Below are positions 44,669 through 53,812 of a stretch of 64,000 bases of DNA, in pieces. The number at the start of each line of letters is the position of its first letter. The first letter of the stretch is position 1. The notes under the pieces are model-generated. The model did no database searches. It saw nothing but the letters and a program-made list of their open reading frames with translations, and had not been told where the DNA came from. This DNA comes from Eubacteriaceae bacterium. GTDB lineage: Bacteria; Bacillota; Clostridia; Eubacteriales; Anaerofustaceae. A program made the position numbers and the translations under genes. The stretch is from NCBI GenBank assembly GCA_009782875.1, contig WRIE01000006.1, positions 19,420 to 83,419 on the forward strand. Reading direction: 5' to 3'.

Positions 44669-47065
44669 ATGCCAACACGTGTCCTTGCGCAACGGCCAGG
44701 TGTTTCCGACACAACTACAGCCAGGCTCATTTCTAGCCAGTTTGGCTTGTCAATGCTTGCAAGCCATATTCTTGTTTCCCGTGGCGTTGCCAGCATTGAC
44801 GAGGCTGAGCGGTTTTTATCTCCAAAAATGCAGGATCTTCACAACCCTTTCTTATTGTCGCACTTGAGCACGGCAGTTAGCCGGATATTATCGGCAATAG
44901 AGAACAATGAGCATGTTTTTGTGCTTGGTGATTACGACTGCGATGGCATTGCCGCAAGTTCAATCATGTGCCTTTTCTTTTCCAGGAGGGGGGTGCAAGC
45001 CCATTGCCGCTTGCCCAACAGGTTCAGCGAAGGATATGGCTTAAAGCCCCATATGGTCCAAGAAGCGTTCCAAGCGGGGGCAACTCTGATTGTCACTGTG
45101 GATAATGGAATAGCCTCTCATAAAGAAGCCGAGTTGGCAAAATCATTGGATATTGACTTTATAGTGCTCGACCATCATGAGTGCCCCCAAGAGATGCCGG
45201 ACGCCTATGCTATCGTCAACCCAAAGAAACCAGGCGAAACCTACCCTTTCAGGGAGCTGTGCGCGGCATCTATCGTATACAAAGTTGTCTGCGCAAGCGG
45301 TTTGTTGTCGGAGGCAGAGCATAATGAATACCTTGCTTTGGCTGCTCTGGCGACAATCGCAGACATTGTTGACTTAGATGGCGAAAACAGGACAATAGCA
45401 ACCTTGGGCTTGCAGTGTTTAAATGGGCATGCAAACAAAGGGGTGGCTGCCCTGGCCAGCAATTCCAACATCGATGCCGGAAAAATTGACGAGTCAGCTA
45501 TATCATTTCGCATAGCGCCACTTATCAACGCCGCTGGAAGGCTCACAACTGCGGACCTGGGCGCAAAATTATTGATGTCGTCAAGCGAAATTGAAGCAGG
45601 CCTTATCGCCAAAGAGCTTGCAAAGCTCAACGAAGAGCGCCAGCATATTGAGGAGAAGTTGTTTGAAGACGCCAAAGTTTATGTTGAAACACATAACTTG
45701 GTTAGCGACGCTATAATGTTCGTCGCTTTGGAAGGCGCCCATGAAGGGGTAATCGGGATAGTGGCGGGCAGGCTGGCAGAAGCTTATGGGCGGCCATGCG
45801 TGATCGCAAGCATCATTGACGGCCAAGCCAGGGCTTCCGCCAGAAGCGCGCGGGGCATCGACCTTTACGAGGCGCTTTGCGCCGCAGATGGCTTGTACAA
45901 CTCTTTCGGGGGCCATAGCGCAGCAGCAGGCTTTTCATCCGCCCGGGAGGATTTTGACAATATTAAGCAAGTCGTCAACACTTATGCCTGGCAATCGCCT
46001 TCCAAAGCGCCATTGATGGAAGCTTATGATGTGGAGACAGAGCTCGCGTGCTTGTCAATGGATACAGCTCTAGAGCTGGGCAAACTCGGTCCATTCGGGC
46101 CAAAAAACCCAAGGCCGGTTTTCAAAATCGAGTCAGTGCAAACATCAGGGGCAAGGCTGATCGGCAGGAACAAAGACCACGTCTCCCTCAGCTTTGTTAA
46201 AGCTCCGGCAAACTTGCCTGCTGTCGCATTTAAAATGGGATCTGACTTTAGCGCGCTGTCAAGCACAAGAAAGCTTGACGCAGCTTTCTCGCTTTCAATT
46301 AACACTTACAAGGCAAAAAGCACTTTGCAACTTGAGCTCAAAGCATTTGCTGAGCATTTTGCCTGCCCACAGGCTTTTTATGAAAGCCAGCTGCGCTATT
46401 TTAACACCAACCTTGGCAACTGGAGCTTGTATGAGCCAGATGTGTATGCCCAAGGGGAACTTGAAGACCTGATTGAGCCAGGAAGCGGGAATGTGCATAT
46501 CCTCTATTCGAAAATGGCTCTTGAACGCGTTGTGCGATACTGTATAGCAAATAATTTGGCTTTGTCGATAAACTATGGGATATTTGAAGAAGATAGCCAA
46601 GGCAAGCCTAGCGTTGTCTATGTGTTGGCGAACCCCATAGGCGACTCGCTGCCAGATGCAAGGATAATTGTCCTTGACAAACCCTTTTACTTTGGGTATG
46701 AAGAGCGCTTTTACGGGGAGGATGGCGGGGACATCGTGTTTTGCCGATGCCAGGGCTCAGACCCGGCATACGGCATTGACAGGGATTTTGTAGCTTTGGT
46801 ATATAAGCGTTTAAACTACCTTGAGAGCCTTTCCAATGTGACTGATTCATTTATTAGGCTGCTCAACAACTTTGGCGAGATAAGGGTAGATTATTTCAAA
46901 CTCTTTTTATGTTTGGAAATGTTGGCTGAATTAGAAATATTGGAGTTCAACTCTACAGACGACTTTCTCTATGTAAAATTTATACCTCAAAATACACAAA
47001 AAGATTTAAATTTGTCCAGCATTATGATAGAATTACGAAGGCTTTTGAAAAAAGCCTACGCATAG
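44669..47065 (+). CDS. recJ: Single-stranded-DNA exonuclease RecJ
   Basis: 798 residues. DHH-family motifs: LGDYDCDGIAASSIMCLF, DNGIASHKEAE, VLDHHECP for the DHH triad and, in the DHHA1 domain, RLAEAYGRPCVIAS and GGHSAAAGFSS (GGH). An OB fold and a long C-terminal domain (about 560-798, as in Bacillota RecJ) follow. RecJ is a 5'-3' exonuclease in recombination and repair. Its ATG touches the glnS stop codon (no spacer). apt follows after 28 bp; the frequent recJ-apt-relA order is broken since relA is absent here. Confidence 0.96.
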   Translation: MPTRVLAQRPGVSDTTTARLISSQFGLSMLASHILVSRGVASIDEAERFLSPKMQDLHNPFLLSHLSTAVSRILSAIENNEHVFVLGDYDCDGIAASSIMCLFFSRRGVQAHCRLPNRFSEGYGLKPHMVQEAFQAGATLIVTVDNGIASHKEAELAKSLDIDFIVLDHHECPQEMPDAYAIVNPKKPGETYPFRELCAASIVYKVVCASGLLSEAEHNEYLALAALATIADIVDLDGENRTIATLGLQCLNGHANKGVAALASNSNIDAGKIDESAISFRIAPLINAAGRLTTADLGAKLLMSSSEIEAGLIAKELAKLNEERQHIEEKLFEDAKVYVETHNLVSDAIMFVALEGAHEGVIGIVAGRLAEAYGRPCVIASIIDGQARASARSARGIDLYEALCAADGLYNSFGGHSAAAGFSSAREDFDNIKQVVNTYAWQSPSKAPLMEAYDVETELACLSMDTALELGKLGPFGPKNPRPVFKIESVQTSGARLIGRNKDHVSLSFVKAPANLPAVAFKMGSDFSALSSTRKLDAAFSLSINTYKAKSTLQLELKAFAEHFACPQAFYESQLRYFNTNLGNWSLYEPDVYAQGELEDLIEPGSGNVHILYSKMALERVVRYCIANNLALSINYGIFEEDSQGKPSVVYVLANPIGDSLPDARIIVLDKPFYFGYEERFYGEDGGDIVFCRCQGSDPAYGIDRDFVALVYKRLNYLESLSNVTDSFIRLLNNFGEIRVDYFKLFLCLEMLAELEILEFNSTDDFLYVKFIPQNTQKDLNLSSIMIELRRLLKKAYA

Positions 47066-47093
47066 ATAACAAATCTAAACCACTTGGAGAATT

Positions 47094-47609
47094 ATGGATC
47101 TATCAAGCAAAATCAGGGTAATTGAAGGATTTCCGATTGATGGCATCAGCTTTAAGGACATTACAACAATCCTTAAAGACAAAGAAGCTTTCTCATATAC
47201 GATTGATACCCTAGCCGGGCTTGTTGGCGAGGGAATCGACTATATTGCCAGTCCAGAAGCGCGCGGGTTCATATTTGGAACTGCGCTGGCTGACAGGCTC
47301 GGAGCTGGGTTCATACCAATCAGGAAACGAGGCAAGCTGCCCGCAGAAACTATCAAGCACGATTATGAGCTGGAGTATGGCACAGACACCCTCGAAGTCC
47401 ATGCAGACGCTTTTGAGAATGGTGGAAAAGTAGCCGTTGTCGATGATTTGCTTGCCACTGGCGGCACATTGAACACTTGCTGCAAGCTAGTAGAAAAAGC
47501 TGGCGGCACAGTCGAGAGGATAGTAGTCTTAATCGAGCTTACCTCCATGAATGGCAGGGAAAAGCTTGAAGGCTATGATATCCGATCAGTGCTCACTTAC
47601 GACATCTAG
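47094..47609 (+). CDS. apt: Adenine phosphoribosyltransferase
   Basis: 171 residues, the usual size. It recycles adenine to AMP with PRPP. Motifs: IRVIEGFPIDGISFKDITTI, SPEARGFIFGTALA and the PRPP loop VAVVDDLLATGGTLNTCC. GGAG precedes the ATG. Last protein gene of the glnS-recJ-apt run; tRNA-Val follows after only 8 bp and may be on the same transcript. Confidence 0.97.
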   Translation: MDLSSKIRVIEGFPIDGISFKDITTILKDKEAFSYTIDTLAGLVGEGIDYIASPEARGFIFGTALADRLGAGFIPIRKRGKLPAETIKHDYELEYGTDTLEVHADAFENGGKVAVVDDLLATGGTLNTCCKLVEKAGGTVERIVVLIELTSMNGREKLEGYDIRSVLTYDI

Positions 47610-47617
47610 TTGTTGAC

Positions 47618-47693
47618 GACTCTGTAGCTCAGCTGGAAGAGCGCTACCTTGACACGGTAGAGGTCATCGGTTCAAGCCCGGTCAGAGTCACCA
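47618..47693 (+). tRNA. tRNA-Val(GAC)
   Basis: Cloverleaf of 76 nt with CCA encoded. Acceptor GACTCTG/CAGAGTC, D arm TAGCTCAGCTGGAAGAGC, anticodon stem CTACC/GGTAG with loop TTGACAC (anticodon GAC), T arm GGTTCAAGCC. Confidence 0.95.
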
Positions 47694-47703
47694 TAGAAAC
47701 ACC

Positions 47704-47729
47704 AACCCCGGAAGCATCCGGGGTTTTTT
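47704..47729 (+). terminator. Terminator after tRNA-Val
   Basis: AACCCCGGA/TCCGGGGTT stem with a short loop, followed by TTTTTT. The convergent thpR ends at 47768. Confidence 0.93.
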
Positions 47730-47767
47730 GTTTTGCATTTTCAACCTAGGCTCCATGATGCCACCAT

Positions 47768-48289
47768 TCAAATATCCGCTTTTTTATGGAAGATCGACCT
47801 GTATACCAGCTTGCCTCCCACCCGTTGGGAGCTCATTAAATCAACGCCTTGGACAACTTCGTTAATTTTGGCGATTTTAAATGGTTTCATTTTGGTGGCC
47901 ACTTCTCTTGCCAGTGTTATGTGTGGGGAAAAATCCCTATCCTCAATCTCAAACCCGGCTCGGCTTAAATGGCTGTTTAATTCAAAACGCATCGAATCAA
48001 GCTCCTTGCTTAGCTCAATCCCTGCCCACCAGATATCCCCGCCTCTCCGCTTGAACAAGCCAAGGCTTCCAATTTCAATGCCAATTGGCGCAAAACTCGT
48101 GGATGCTATCGCCGATTTTGCCAAGTTTTCCTGTGCTTGGCTGCATTCTCCAAGGAATGCCAGAGTCAAGTGCATGTTCTCGCGGATGGTGAAATTGCCC
48201 TTGGACGAATTAGGCTTAATGCTATCTTGCAATTCCACTAGCCGGTCCAAGGTCCCAGCCTTGAAGTTGATAGCTACAAAAAGACGCAT
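47768..48289 (-). CDS. thpR: RNA 2',3'-cyclic phosphodiesterase (2'-5' RNA ligase family)
   Basis: 173 residues with the two HxTx motifs of the 2H phosphoesterase family: NMHLTLAFLGE (about 39-49) and SPHITLAREV (about 127-136). ThpR opens 2',3'-cyclic phosphates at RNA ends. The start MRLFVAINF is typical. It follows the DUF4236 gene with a 9-bp gap on the minus strand, so both are likely in one transcript. Confidence 0.95.
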   Translation of the reverse strand: MRLFVAINFKAGTLDRLVELQDSIKPNSSKGNFTIRENMHLTLAFLGECSQAQENLAKSAIASTSFAPIGIEIGSLGLFKRRGGDIWWAGIELSKELDSMRFELNSHLSRAGFEIEDRDFSPHITLAREVATKMKPFKIAKINEVVQGVDLMSSQRVGGKLVYRSIFHKKADI

Positions 48290-48298
48290 TGCCTTCCT

Positions 48299-49561
48299 CT
48301 ACAAATCTTCGCTGCCATATGGGGCTATTACCCTTAAATCCATGTTGGCAGTCATCTTTGCCCTGTTTTTAAAGGACATGCAAAATTCAACAGCGCTTTT
48401 ATTCTCAAGAGCCTCTTGGGTATAGCCGTTCCTGTCGAACTGGATAGAGTATACGTACTCGTCCTCTATCTCGCCGACTTTGTTTCTACGTTGGGTATAG
48501 CCTGACACAACCGCTCTTTTGATCTGGGGTGTTATTGACAATGCGTTGTTTGCCATAAAAGCCGCCATGCCGAAAACACAAGCAGCATAATCGTCTTTTA
48601 GCTGTTTTTGGCTTTTCGACGAGGTTCTGGTATTTCCGGCTTTTGTAAACTCCATCTTGGTTTGGGGCAAATCCTCTATCTCCGGCAAGTCAAGGTCTAT
48701 GTAAAAAGAGGATGATTTGTCAATAAAGGAGTATTGCAGGTCAAACTCCACTGGAAGCTCAATGCCAGAGACCCACTCGCCGAATGCATCCTCAATTTGG
48801 GCAGCAAGCTCTGAAGGCTCCACTTCATAGCTGTCAATGCCAAAGCCATCCCCTTCAAACTCTCTTGTTTCAGGTTCAAGGTTAATAACCTCAAAACTAT
48901 CATCGCCTTGCGCTTCATCTTCTTCTTCGGAAGGATCAAGATGGCTGCTGCCATCATCCTCAACCTCTCCTGTCTCAAGATCAAGGTTTATGTCTTCAAA
49001 ACTATCATCACTTATCGTTTCAACTTCTTCTTCAACAGGATCCAACGGGCAGCAATAAGAATAAATGTGGATTATCGCATCGCTCTCGGCGTTGAACTCG
49101 TCTAATTCTGCTTGAAGCATCTCCATCCGCTCTCTTTGAAGCTCCTCTAATAGCTCGTCATACCTATTTGTTCCTTTTACCGCAGCGACATCTGAGCGCC
49201 CCTCCACAATGTCGCCATCATGGTCAAGAATGACTATCTTCTTAAAATCTTCTGTATAAGCAAGTGTAAATTCAGCCAAGAGCTTTTTCAAGTTCTTTTG
49301 GGCAGCTAATGTGCCCAGTACGCCCAGTTTTTTATTTGATTTGGTGTTTGACTTTGTTTTAGACAGAATTTTCTTAGGATCCAGAATCTTCTGGCGCGCA
49401 GACAAACCAGTTCCAGGCAAACCTGCATTAAGGTAAACTCCTTTTGCGCCAAGGTTGACAGACAACCCTTTCTTGCCAACAGTCGCGCTTACACCGCTCT
49501 TTGACACGTTCAACTTGACACCTTTTGCAATAGTGATTTTTTTTTGGAATCTAATGTTCAA
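48299..49561 (-). CDS. DUF4236-domain protein with acidic middle
   Basis: 420 residues. The N-terminal about 60 residues match DUF4236 (NIRFQKKITIAKGVKLNVSK, SATVGKKGLSVNLGAKGVYL, GLPGTGLS), a glycine-rich beta domain often found at the start of unknown proteins. The middle (about 150-250) has two acidic repeats: DPVEEEVETISDDSFEDINL and DPSEEEDEAQGDDSFEVINL. The C-terminal half is globular without a known domain. The TTG at 49561 is chosen; a longer frame to 49594 exists. Function unknown; intracellular by prediction. Confidence 0.75.
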   Translation of the reverse strand: MNIRFQKKITIAKGVKLNVSKSGVSATVGKKGLSVNLGAKGVYLNAGLPGTGLSARQKILDPKKILSKTKSNTKSNKKLGVLGTLAAQKNLKKLLAEFTLAYTEDFKKIVILDHDGDIVEGRSDVAAVKGTNRYDELLEELQRERMEMLQAELDEFNAESDAIIHIYSYCCPLDPVEEEVETISDDSFEDINLDLETGEVEDDGSSHLDPSEEEDEAQGDDSFEVINLEPETREFEGDGFGIDSYEVEPSELAAQIEDAFGEWVSGIELPVEFDLQYSFIDKSSSFYIDLDLPEIEDLPQTKMEFTKAGNTRTSSKSQKQLKDDYAACVFGMAAFMANNALSITPQIKRAVVSGYTQRRNKVGEIEDEYVYSIQFDRNGYTQEALENKSAVEFCMSFKNRAKMTANMDLRVIAPYGSEDL

Positions 49562-49827
49562 AATAATAACCTCAGTTTTTTTTCTGCAAGACATGCTTAC
49601 AGGTTGATTTTATCACAATCAAGCCGCGGTTACTGTGCAATTTTTAGCTCTATTCAACTAATGATTGACCTCACTGATGCTAACTGGTGAATATTTGAAG
49701 AGCTTCGAAAGGTTTGAAACATATGCCTCATATCTGGAGAAACATTGAAATAAAACCTACACAAAAATACTAGAAAAAACAAATCAGGGACTACCCCTTC
49801 ATGGGGTGGTTTGATAATCGCCCCTAT

Positions 49828-50490
49828 AAGAGGCTGTTTAATATGTCTATTAATGTCGATAAACGGTATGATAACAATAAAAAGGCTATCTACGTTTATA
49901 TATGAGAAAAAAATATCCAAGCGAAATAACTAGAGACCAATTCGAGATTATCCAGCCATTTTTTGAGCCACAAAGCGACAAGGCAATACACATATGACCT
50001 TTATGGTATTTTTTGCGCAATACTATATGTTTTGCGCGAAGGGTGCAGATGGAGGGCATTGCCCCACGACTTTCCGAAATGGGAGGTTGTTTGCTGCCAT
50101 AATCGAAAATGGGGCAAAAAAAACTACACAGGACACGATAAGCGCAGCGCTTTTGAAAAAGCTTTAGAAGAGCTGGCTATGCCAGAGCGGATTATAAACG
50201 GGAGAAGCCCTAGCCCGTCGATGCTGGCCATTGACTCAAAAAGTATTAAAAACGCATTCACAGCAGGCGGGAAAGGCTATGATGCGGGGTAAAAAATATC
50301 AGGGGCGAAAGTGCGCTTGGCGGTTGACATTCTTGGGCTGCCCCATGGCATACATGTCACGACAGCAGATTTTACAGACAGGGATGGGGCATAGAGCTGG
50401 CTGTAATTAATGCAGGCAAATTCGAAAGCGTCGAGACTGTTTTAGCCGACAGCGCTTATTCAGGGGAGAGCTTTGCAAACACAAATCACT
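49828..50490 (+). pseudogene. IS5-family transposase remnant, copy 1
   Basis: The element seems to begin with GAGGCTGTTTAA near 49831. The transposase starts at about 49902 (MRKKYPSEITRDQFEIIQPF), is soon cut by a frameshift, continues at 49963-50292 (VLREGCRWRALPHDFPKWEV, PSPSMLAIDSKSIKNAF) and meets several stops (for example at 50290) before 50490, where the IS200/IS605 element begins. The first catalytic Asp (AIDSKS) is visible. A second, inverted copy lies at 63838-64000 and a 72-bp piece at 60408-60479. Confidence 0.85.
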
Positions 50491-50492
50491 GA

Positions 50493-51137
50493 CCCCCACC
50501 TCAGGTGGGGGTTTGGCGTTGGGCCCCTCCAGGGCCATATTGCTAGCAACGCCTAAAGGCGGATTTTACGGGCATATAATACTAACAGCCTCTCAAAGAG
50601 GCTTTACTTAATGCCGTCCTCCAGCTTGTCGCTCTCTTCCTGTTGTTTATGTATTCACGTATTGTAGACGCGTTTGCGTTTCCTACAGTCGCCACATAGC
50701 ATCCCCTTGCCCAGAAATTCCTCCCCCCCCTGCGTCCTGAACTGCGGATGCCTGCCAAATACCATCAACGCGCTCTTGCCTTTGAGATACCCCATGAATT
50801 CGGAGACAGCTATCTTGGGCGGAATGCTTACAAACATGTGGATATGGTCAATTGCTACCGCTCCTTCGATCAGTTTGACACCTTTCATTTCACAGAGCTT
50901 ACTAATGATCTCGCGCAGCGATTTTCTTGCTTCTCCATACATTGCTTTGCGCCTGTATTTCGGTATAAACACTATGTGGCAAGTGCAATTGTACCGCGTA
51001 TGTATTAAACTTGAGTCGTTCATAAAACCTCCTGTTATCCTTGACTTGGCCCGTAAAACCATAGTCATTATAACATGGAGGTTTTGATGCTTTAGGCAAC
51101 GACACTTCTTATCCTATTCTCCCCACCTCAGGTGGGG
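50493..51137 (-). mobile_element. IS200/IS605-type element
   Basis: Both ends carry the same hairpin, CCCCACCTCAGGTGGGG (50494-50510 and 51121-51137), as expected for subterminal hairpins of IS200/IS605 elements, which move by single-strand transfer without target duplication. Only tnpA is present. It truncates the IS5 remnant at its left and a minus-strand gene fragment at its right. Confidence 0.82.
50582..51023 (-). pseudogene. IS200 transposase TnpA with frameshift in a G8 run
   Basis: Start MNDSSLIHTRYNCTCHIVFI, the HUH motif AIDHIHMFVSIPP and the N-terminal half are intact. At 50732-50739 a run of eight G (minus strand) shifts the frame: with seven G the protein continues RNFWARGCYVATVGNANAST and IREYINNRKRA, containing the catalytic Tyr region of IS200. 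As read, the frame ends at 50655 with an altered tail. Confidence 0.85.
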
Positions 51138-51140
51138 GTT

Positions 51141-51382
51141 TTAGATCTATCAAAATAACCATGCACACAAGTAATCACTCCAGAACAGCCTTTGCTTGAG
51201 CTCCACATTTGCCCTCCCGCAATGGTGACTGTGTTGTTGTTGATTGAAGATGTGCCATTGATTGAGTCAATTTCTTTGACTTTGTCTTCCAGGTCGATTT
51301 TGACAAACGAAACCATGCCTTCGCCCAACACCGAGAGTAGCTCCTCTTTTGCCTGACCAGCCTTGGCTTCGTCAAAAACCAC
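51141..51382 (-). pseudogene. Gene fragment of unknown function, cut by the IS200 element
   Basis: About 80 codons from GTG 51382: VFDEAKAGQAKEELLSVLGE, DLEDKVKEIDSINGTSSINN, then QMWSSSKGCSGVITCVHGYF, running into the IS200 end. No family recognised. TAA lies shortly upstream of the start, so it may be a real short start or the middle of a decayed gene. Confidence 0.35.
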
Positions 51383-51421
51383 TACAGTTTTGCTTTAAGA
51401 TATCCTAAAATGTATAACACC

Positions 51422-51475
51422 AATACGAAGGGCCTTCTAGAGGTAAAAATCGCCATCCAGAAGGACTTTCGTATT
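51422..51475. repeat. Imperfect inverted repeat (17-bp arms)
   Basis: AATACGAAGGGCCTTCT (51422-51438) pairs with AGAAGGACTTTCGTATT (51459-51475), 15 of 17 positions, with a 20-nt loop; CTTTTC follows. It may be a terminator or a leftover insertion-sequence end. Confidence 0.55.
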
Positions 51476-51546
51476 CTTTTCTAAAAAGGGACTTTTGCGA
51501 CAGCCCCAACGGTCGTTATAGACTCTAATCTGTTGGTTTTTAGCCT

Positions 51547-52464
51547 TCAAGCCTGGTTGCTGTCCCACTGCGTTGCCGCTTCCGAAGTCTGATCCCGTAC
51601 ACAAAGCCGCTTATTATGATAAAAACGGCAATAAAAACAGCCGAGTTGCCTGCCATCCCTTTTGCTGCTACACCACCCCACCCCCAGCCTCGCTAGGGAG
51701 CAGTGAAATCTGTCGGGGCAATGCATTGACAATGCTTTTGATCTCGGCATAGTCAAAAACCATGTTGCTTCCCGTCCGCTCAAGCCCTAGGCTTTCCCAG
51801 TCGGCTGCATGTGGGGCTATGACAGCCAAGTTGCCAATTTCCCCATTGTCGCCTGGATACAAAGCCACCGCCATCTTGAAATATGGCAGCCCGCCTACAA
51901 GCAGCGGCGTCTTGTCCTTAATCACGGAGGCATTGTAAGCGGTAGCATAATAGTCTGTGAATTTTGGTTCTGGAGGAAATACATATGCAACGCAGTGATG
52001 TCCCAATTCTTCGTCCCGACTTTTGCCTTGTACCCCTCAGGATCTTCCAGCAACGCATATCTTTCCTCTGTGCCGGGTAACAAGCGTGAAATATTGGCGA
52101 CAAATGTGCACTCCCCTACATGCACCGGCACTTCAAAAATGTATGTGCCCTTCTCCAGCATGCCCTTTAAATCACGTAAATTGCTGGCTCCAAGCACAAA
52201 AACATCCGTGCCGACATAAATTTTTTTAGCCATTTGAAAAATCAATATCACGGCTGGTTATTTCTCGTGGAGGTCCACCGAAAAATCCTGGTGTATAAGG
52301 CTAGCATAGGACTCATTCACAAAGTTAGCCATTGTCTCGCTGATATACCCGAAATCCATATCCCCAGGATAATCCGGCGATCGGGCCAATACTGGTGCGG
52401 AAAACAGGCAGCTTGCCAAGCAGACACAAAGGGCTGCCATAACAATGGTTTTATTCTTCATCAT
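51547..52464 (-). pseudogene. Secreted or membrane-anchored protein, decayed
   Basis: ATG 52464 has GAGGAGGAGG 9 nt upstream and opens a signal peptide (MMKNKTIVMAALCVCLASCL, cleavage near PVLA-R). The frame meets TAA at 52260, continues in the same frame (MAKKIYVGTDVFVLGASNLR, FEVPVHVGECTFVANISRLL), shifts near 52020 (VFPPEPKFTDYYATAYNASV, MAVALYPGDNGEIGNLAVIA) and ends with a membrane segment and basic tail (RLRKRQR) near 51570. I recognise no family. It follows the papain-like protease by 18 bp, so both were probably one surface-protein operon. Confidence 0.65.
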
Positions 52465-52481
52465 CCAGCCAATCCTCCTCC

Positions 52482-53141
52482 TCAATAATAATATGTGTTG
52501 TTCCACAATGCATTATTTCCGCTTTGAATATTCACACCAATGGCTAGCGACGCATGGGTATACCATGAACGACCATTGCCAGTGCACCAGTACCAGAGGT
52601 CGACTATTTGCAAAGTGTTATCGCTGTTGCGGTAAGCATCTGCCACAACTACGTGGTAGGTGGTTGTTCCAATATACCAAATATATATTGCAGAGGACCG
52701 GCTAGCTTTAAGATTCGCTAGGCAGTCTGGCGCAGACATAATCCCCTTTGATTTCCACCCCGAACCATAGCCGCTGGTAAAGTTGAGCGCCTTGAGCATA
52801 TCCGCATGGCTTCCTGTCACGTCTGGCGGTGGTGTTTTGCCCGTGACGTGGGTCACTATTGCATAATGGTCCTTGTATGAAGACGGGGCTAGTTTCCTGT
52901 CCACCATCTCCGCGCTCGCAGACCAGCACCACTTGCTGTACGCTTGTTGGACACGCACAACTGTAGCGTAAATATATGATGACGACACAGTGACTGTGCA
53001 TGTATCGGATTTGTCTTCCACTTTCGCTGTGATGGTCACTTTGCCGGCGGATTTGCCTGTCACAACACCGCTGCTGCTGACTGTCGCGATGCTCGAGTTG
53101 CTCGTTTGCCATGCCACTGTCTTGTTTGTCGCGATTGAGTG
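52482..53141 (-). pseudogene. BIG2 domain plus papain-like cysteine protease, 5' truncated
   Basis: The frame holds most of a bacterial Ig-like (BIG2) domain (NKTVAWQTSNSSIATVSSSG, VVTGKSAGKVTITAKV) followed by a C39/AvrRpt2-type papain-like protease: QQAYSKWCWSASAEMVDRKL carries the catalytic Cys, TTYHVVVADAYRN the His, and DLWYWCTGNG the third residue. Signal peptide and the start of the BIG2 domain are missing: homology stops near 53135, where the recombinase fragment begins on the other strand. The protease part itself is intact. It was probably secreted. Related BIG2 pieces lie at 59400-59835. Confidence 0.75.
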
Positions 53142-53467
53142 TGCATGAGCGTGATGTCAGGGGTGCTATTGATTCACCGCAGACGGTTGAAATACACCTT
53201 AATTTAATTGGTGAATATATACCGCCCACGATGGAGCGAAAGAAGCCAACGCCCATAGATAAAGCAGAACAGGAAGAAATACTAAAACGGCGCGCAAAGT
53301 ACCGCAGAGCCTACGAGCGCGGGGTGCAGAAGAAATATTCCGAGCGCACTAAGAACAGGAAACGGGCGCAGTATGACGCAGAAAAAGCCGCCCTCCTTGC
53401 CGAGGATTACACGCTTGGGGCGAACTTCCTCACCCCTGCCGCTCTGCCGATGGCGGCGAACCAGTAA
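53128..53467 (+). pseudogene. C-terminal part of a large serine recombinase (inverted)
   Basis: SVHERDVRGAIDSPQTVEIH then LNLIGEYIPP and a basic helical tail (KRRAKYRRAYERGVQKKYSE) match the DUF4368 end of Tn4451 TnpX-type serine recombinases. The N-terminal part lies on the opposite strand at 53813-54873 and ends just where this part should begin (TVTMLNEFIEK). Confidence 0.75.
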
Positions 53468-53506
53468 CAACGAAGCGGGCATTTCGTTTTGAAGTGTCTA
53501 CTTCTA

Positions 53507-53812
53507 CTATGGAATAACCAGCTTACCTGCCAGTCTATAGACCTGTAAAACTCGTTTAGATGATAAATCCCAGTTAAGCAATTCTGCTTTAATCAAATCG
53601 GGAAACTTTTTGCTTATATCTCTTAATGCTGTTCCAACAATGCAGGAATGGATTAACAGCGGTAACGCAAATACCCGCAGAGCTGTCACCGAAGGTTTGA
53701 GTATTTGGACGAGCCGCCCATTTTTTAAGGATAATCCCCAAAAAGCTATTGAGTTAATTTCTTCGCTTAAAAATGATGAAAGCGAATATGTCAGAAAATC
53801 TGTCGGAAACTT
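53507..53812 (-). pseudogene. AlkD-like DNA alkylation repair gene fragment, internally inverted
   Basis: The minus frame at 53636-53507 reads ALRDISKKFPDLIKAELLNW and DLSSKRVLQVYRLAGKLVIP, the end of a HEAT-repeat AlkD-like protein. The part that should precede it (MQEWINSGNANTRRAVTEGL, IWTSRPFFKDNPQKAIELIS, NDESEYVRKSVGN) lies at about 53638-53812 on the plus strand. Flipping these about 175 bp would restore one frame. Short inverted similarity (GTTGGAAC/GTCGGAAAC) marks both ends. Confidence 0.7.
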
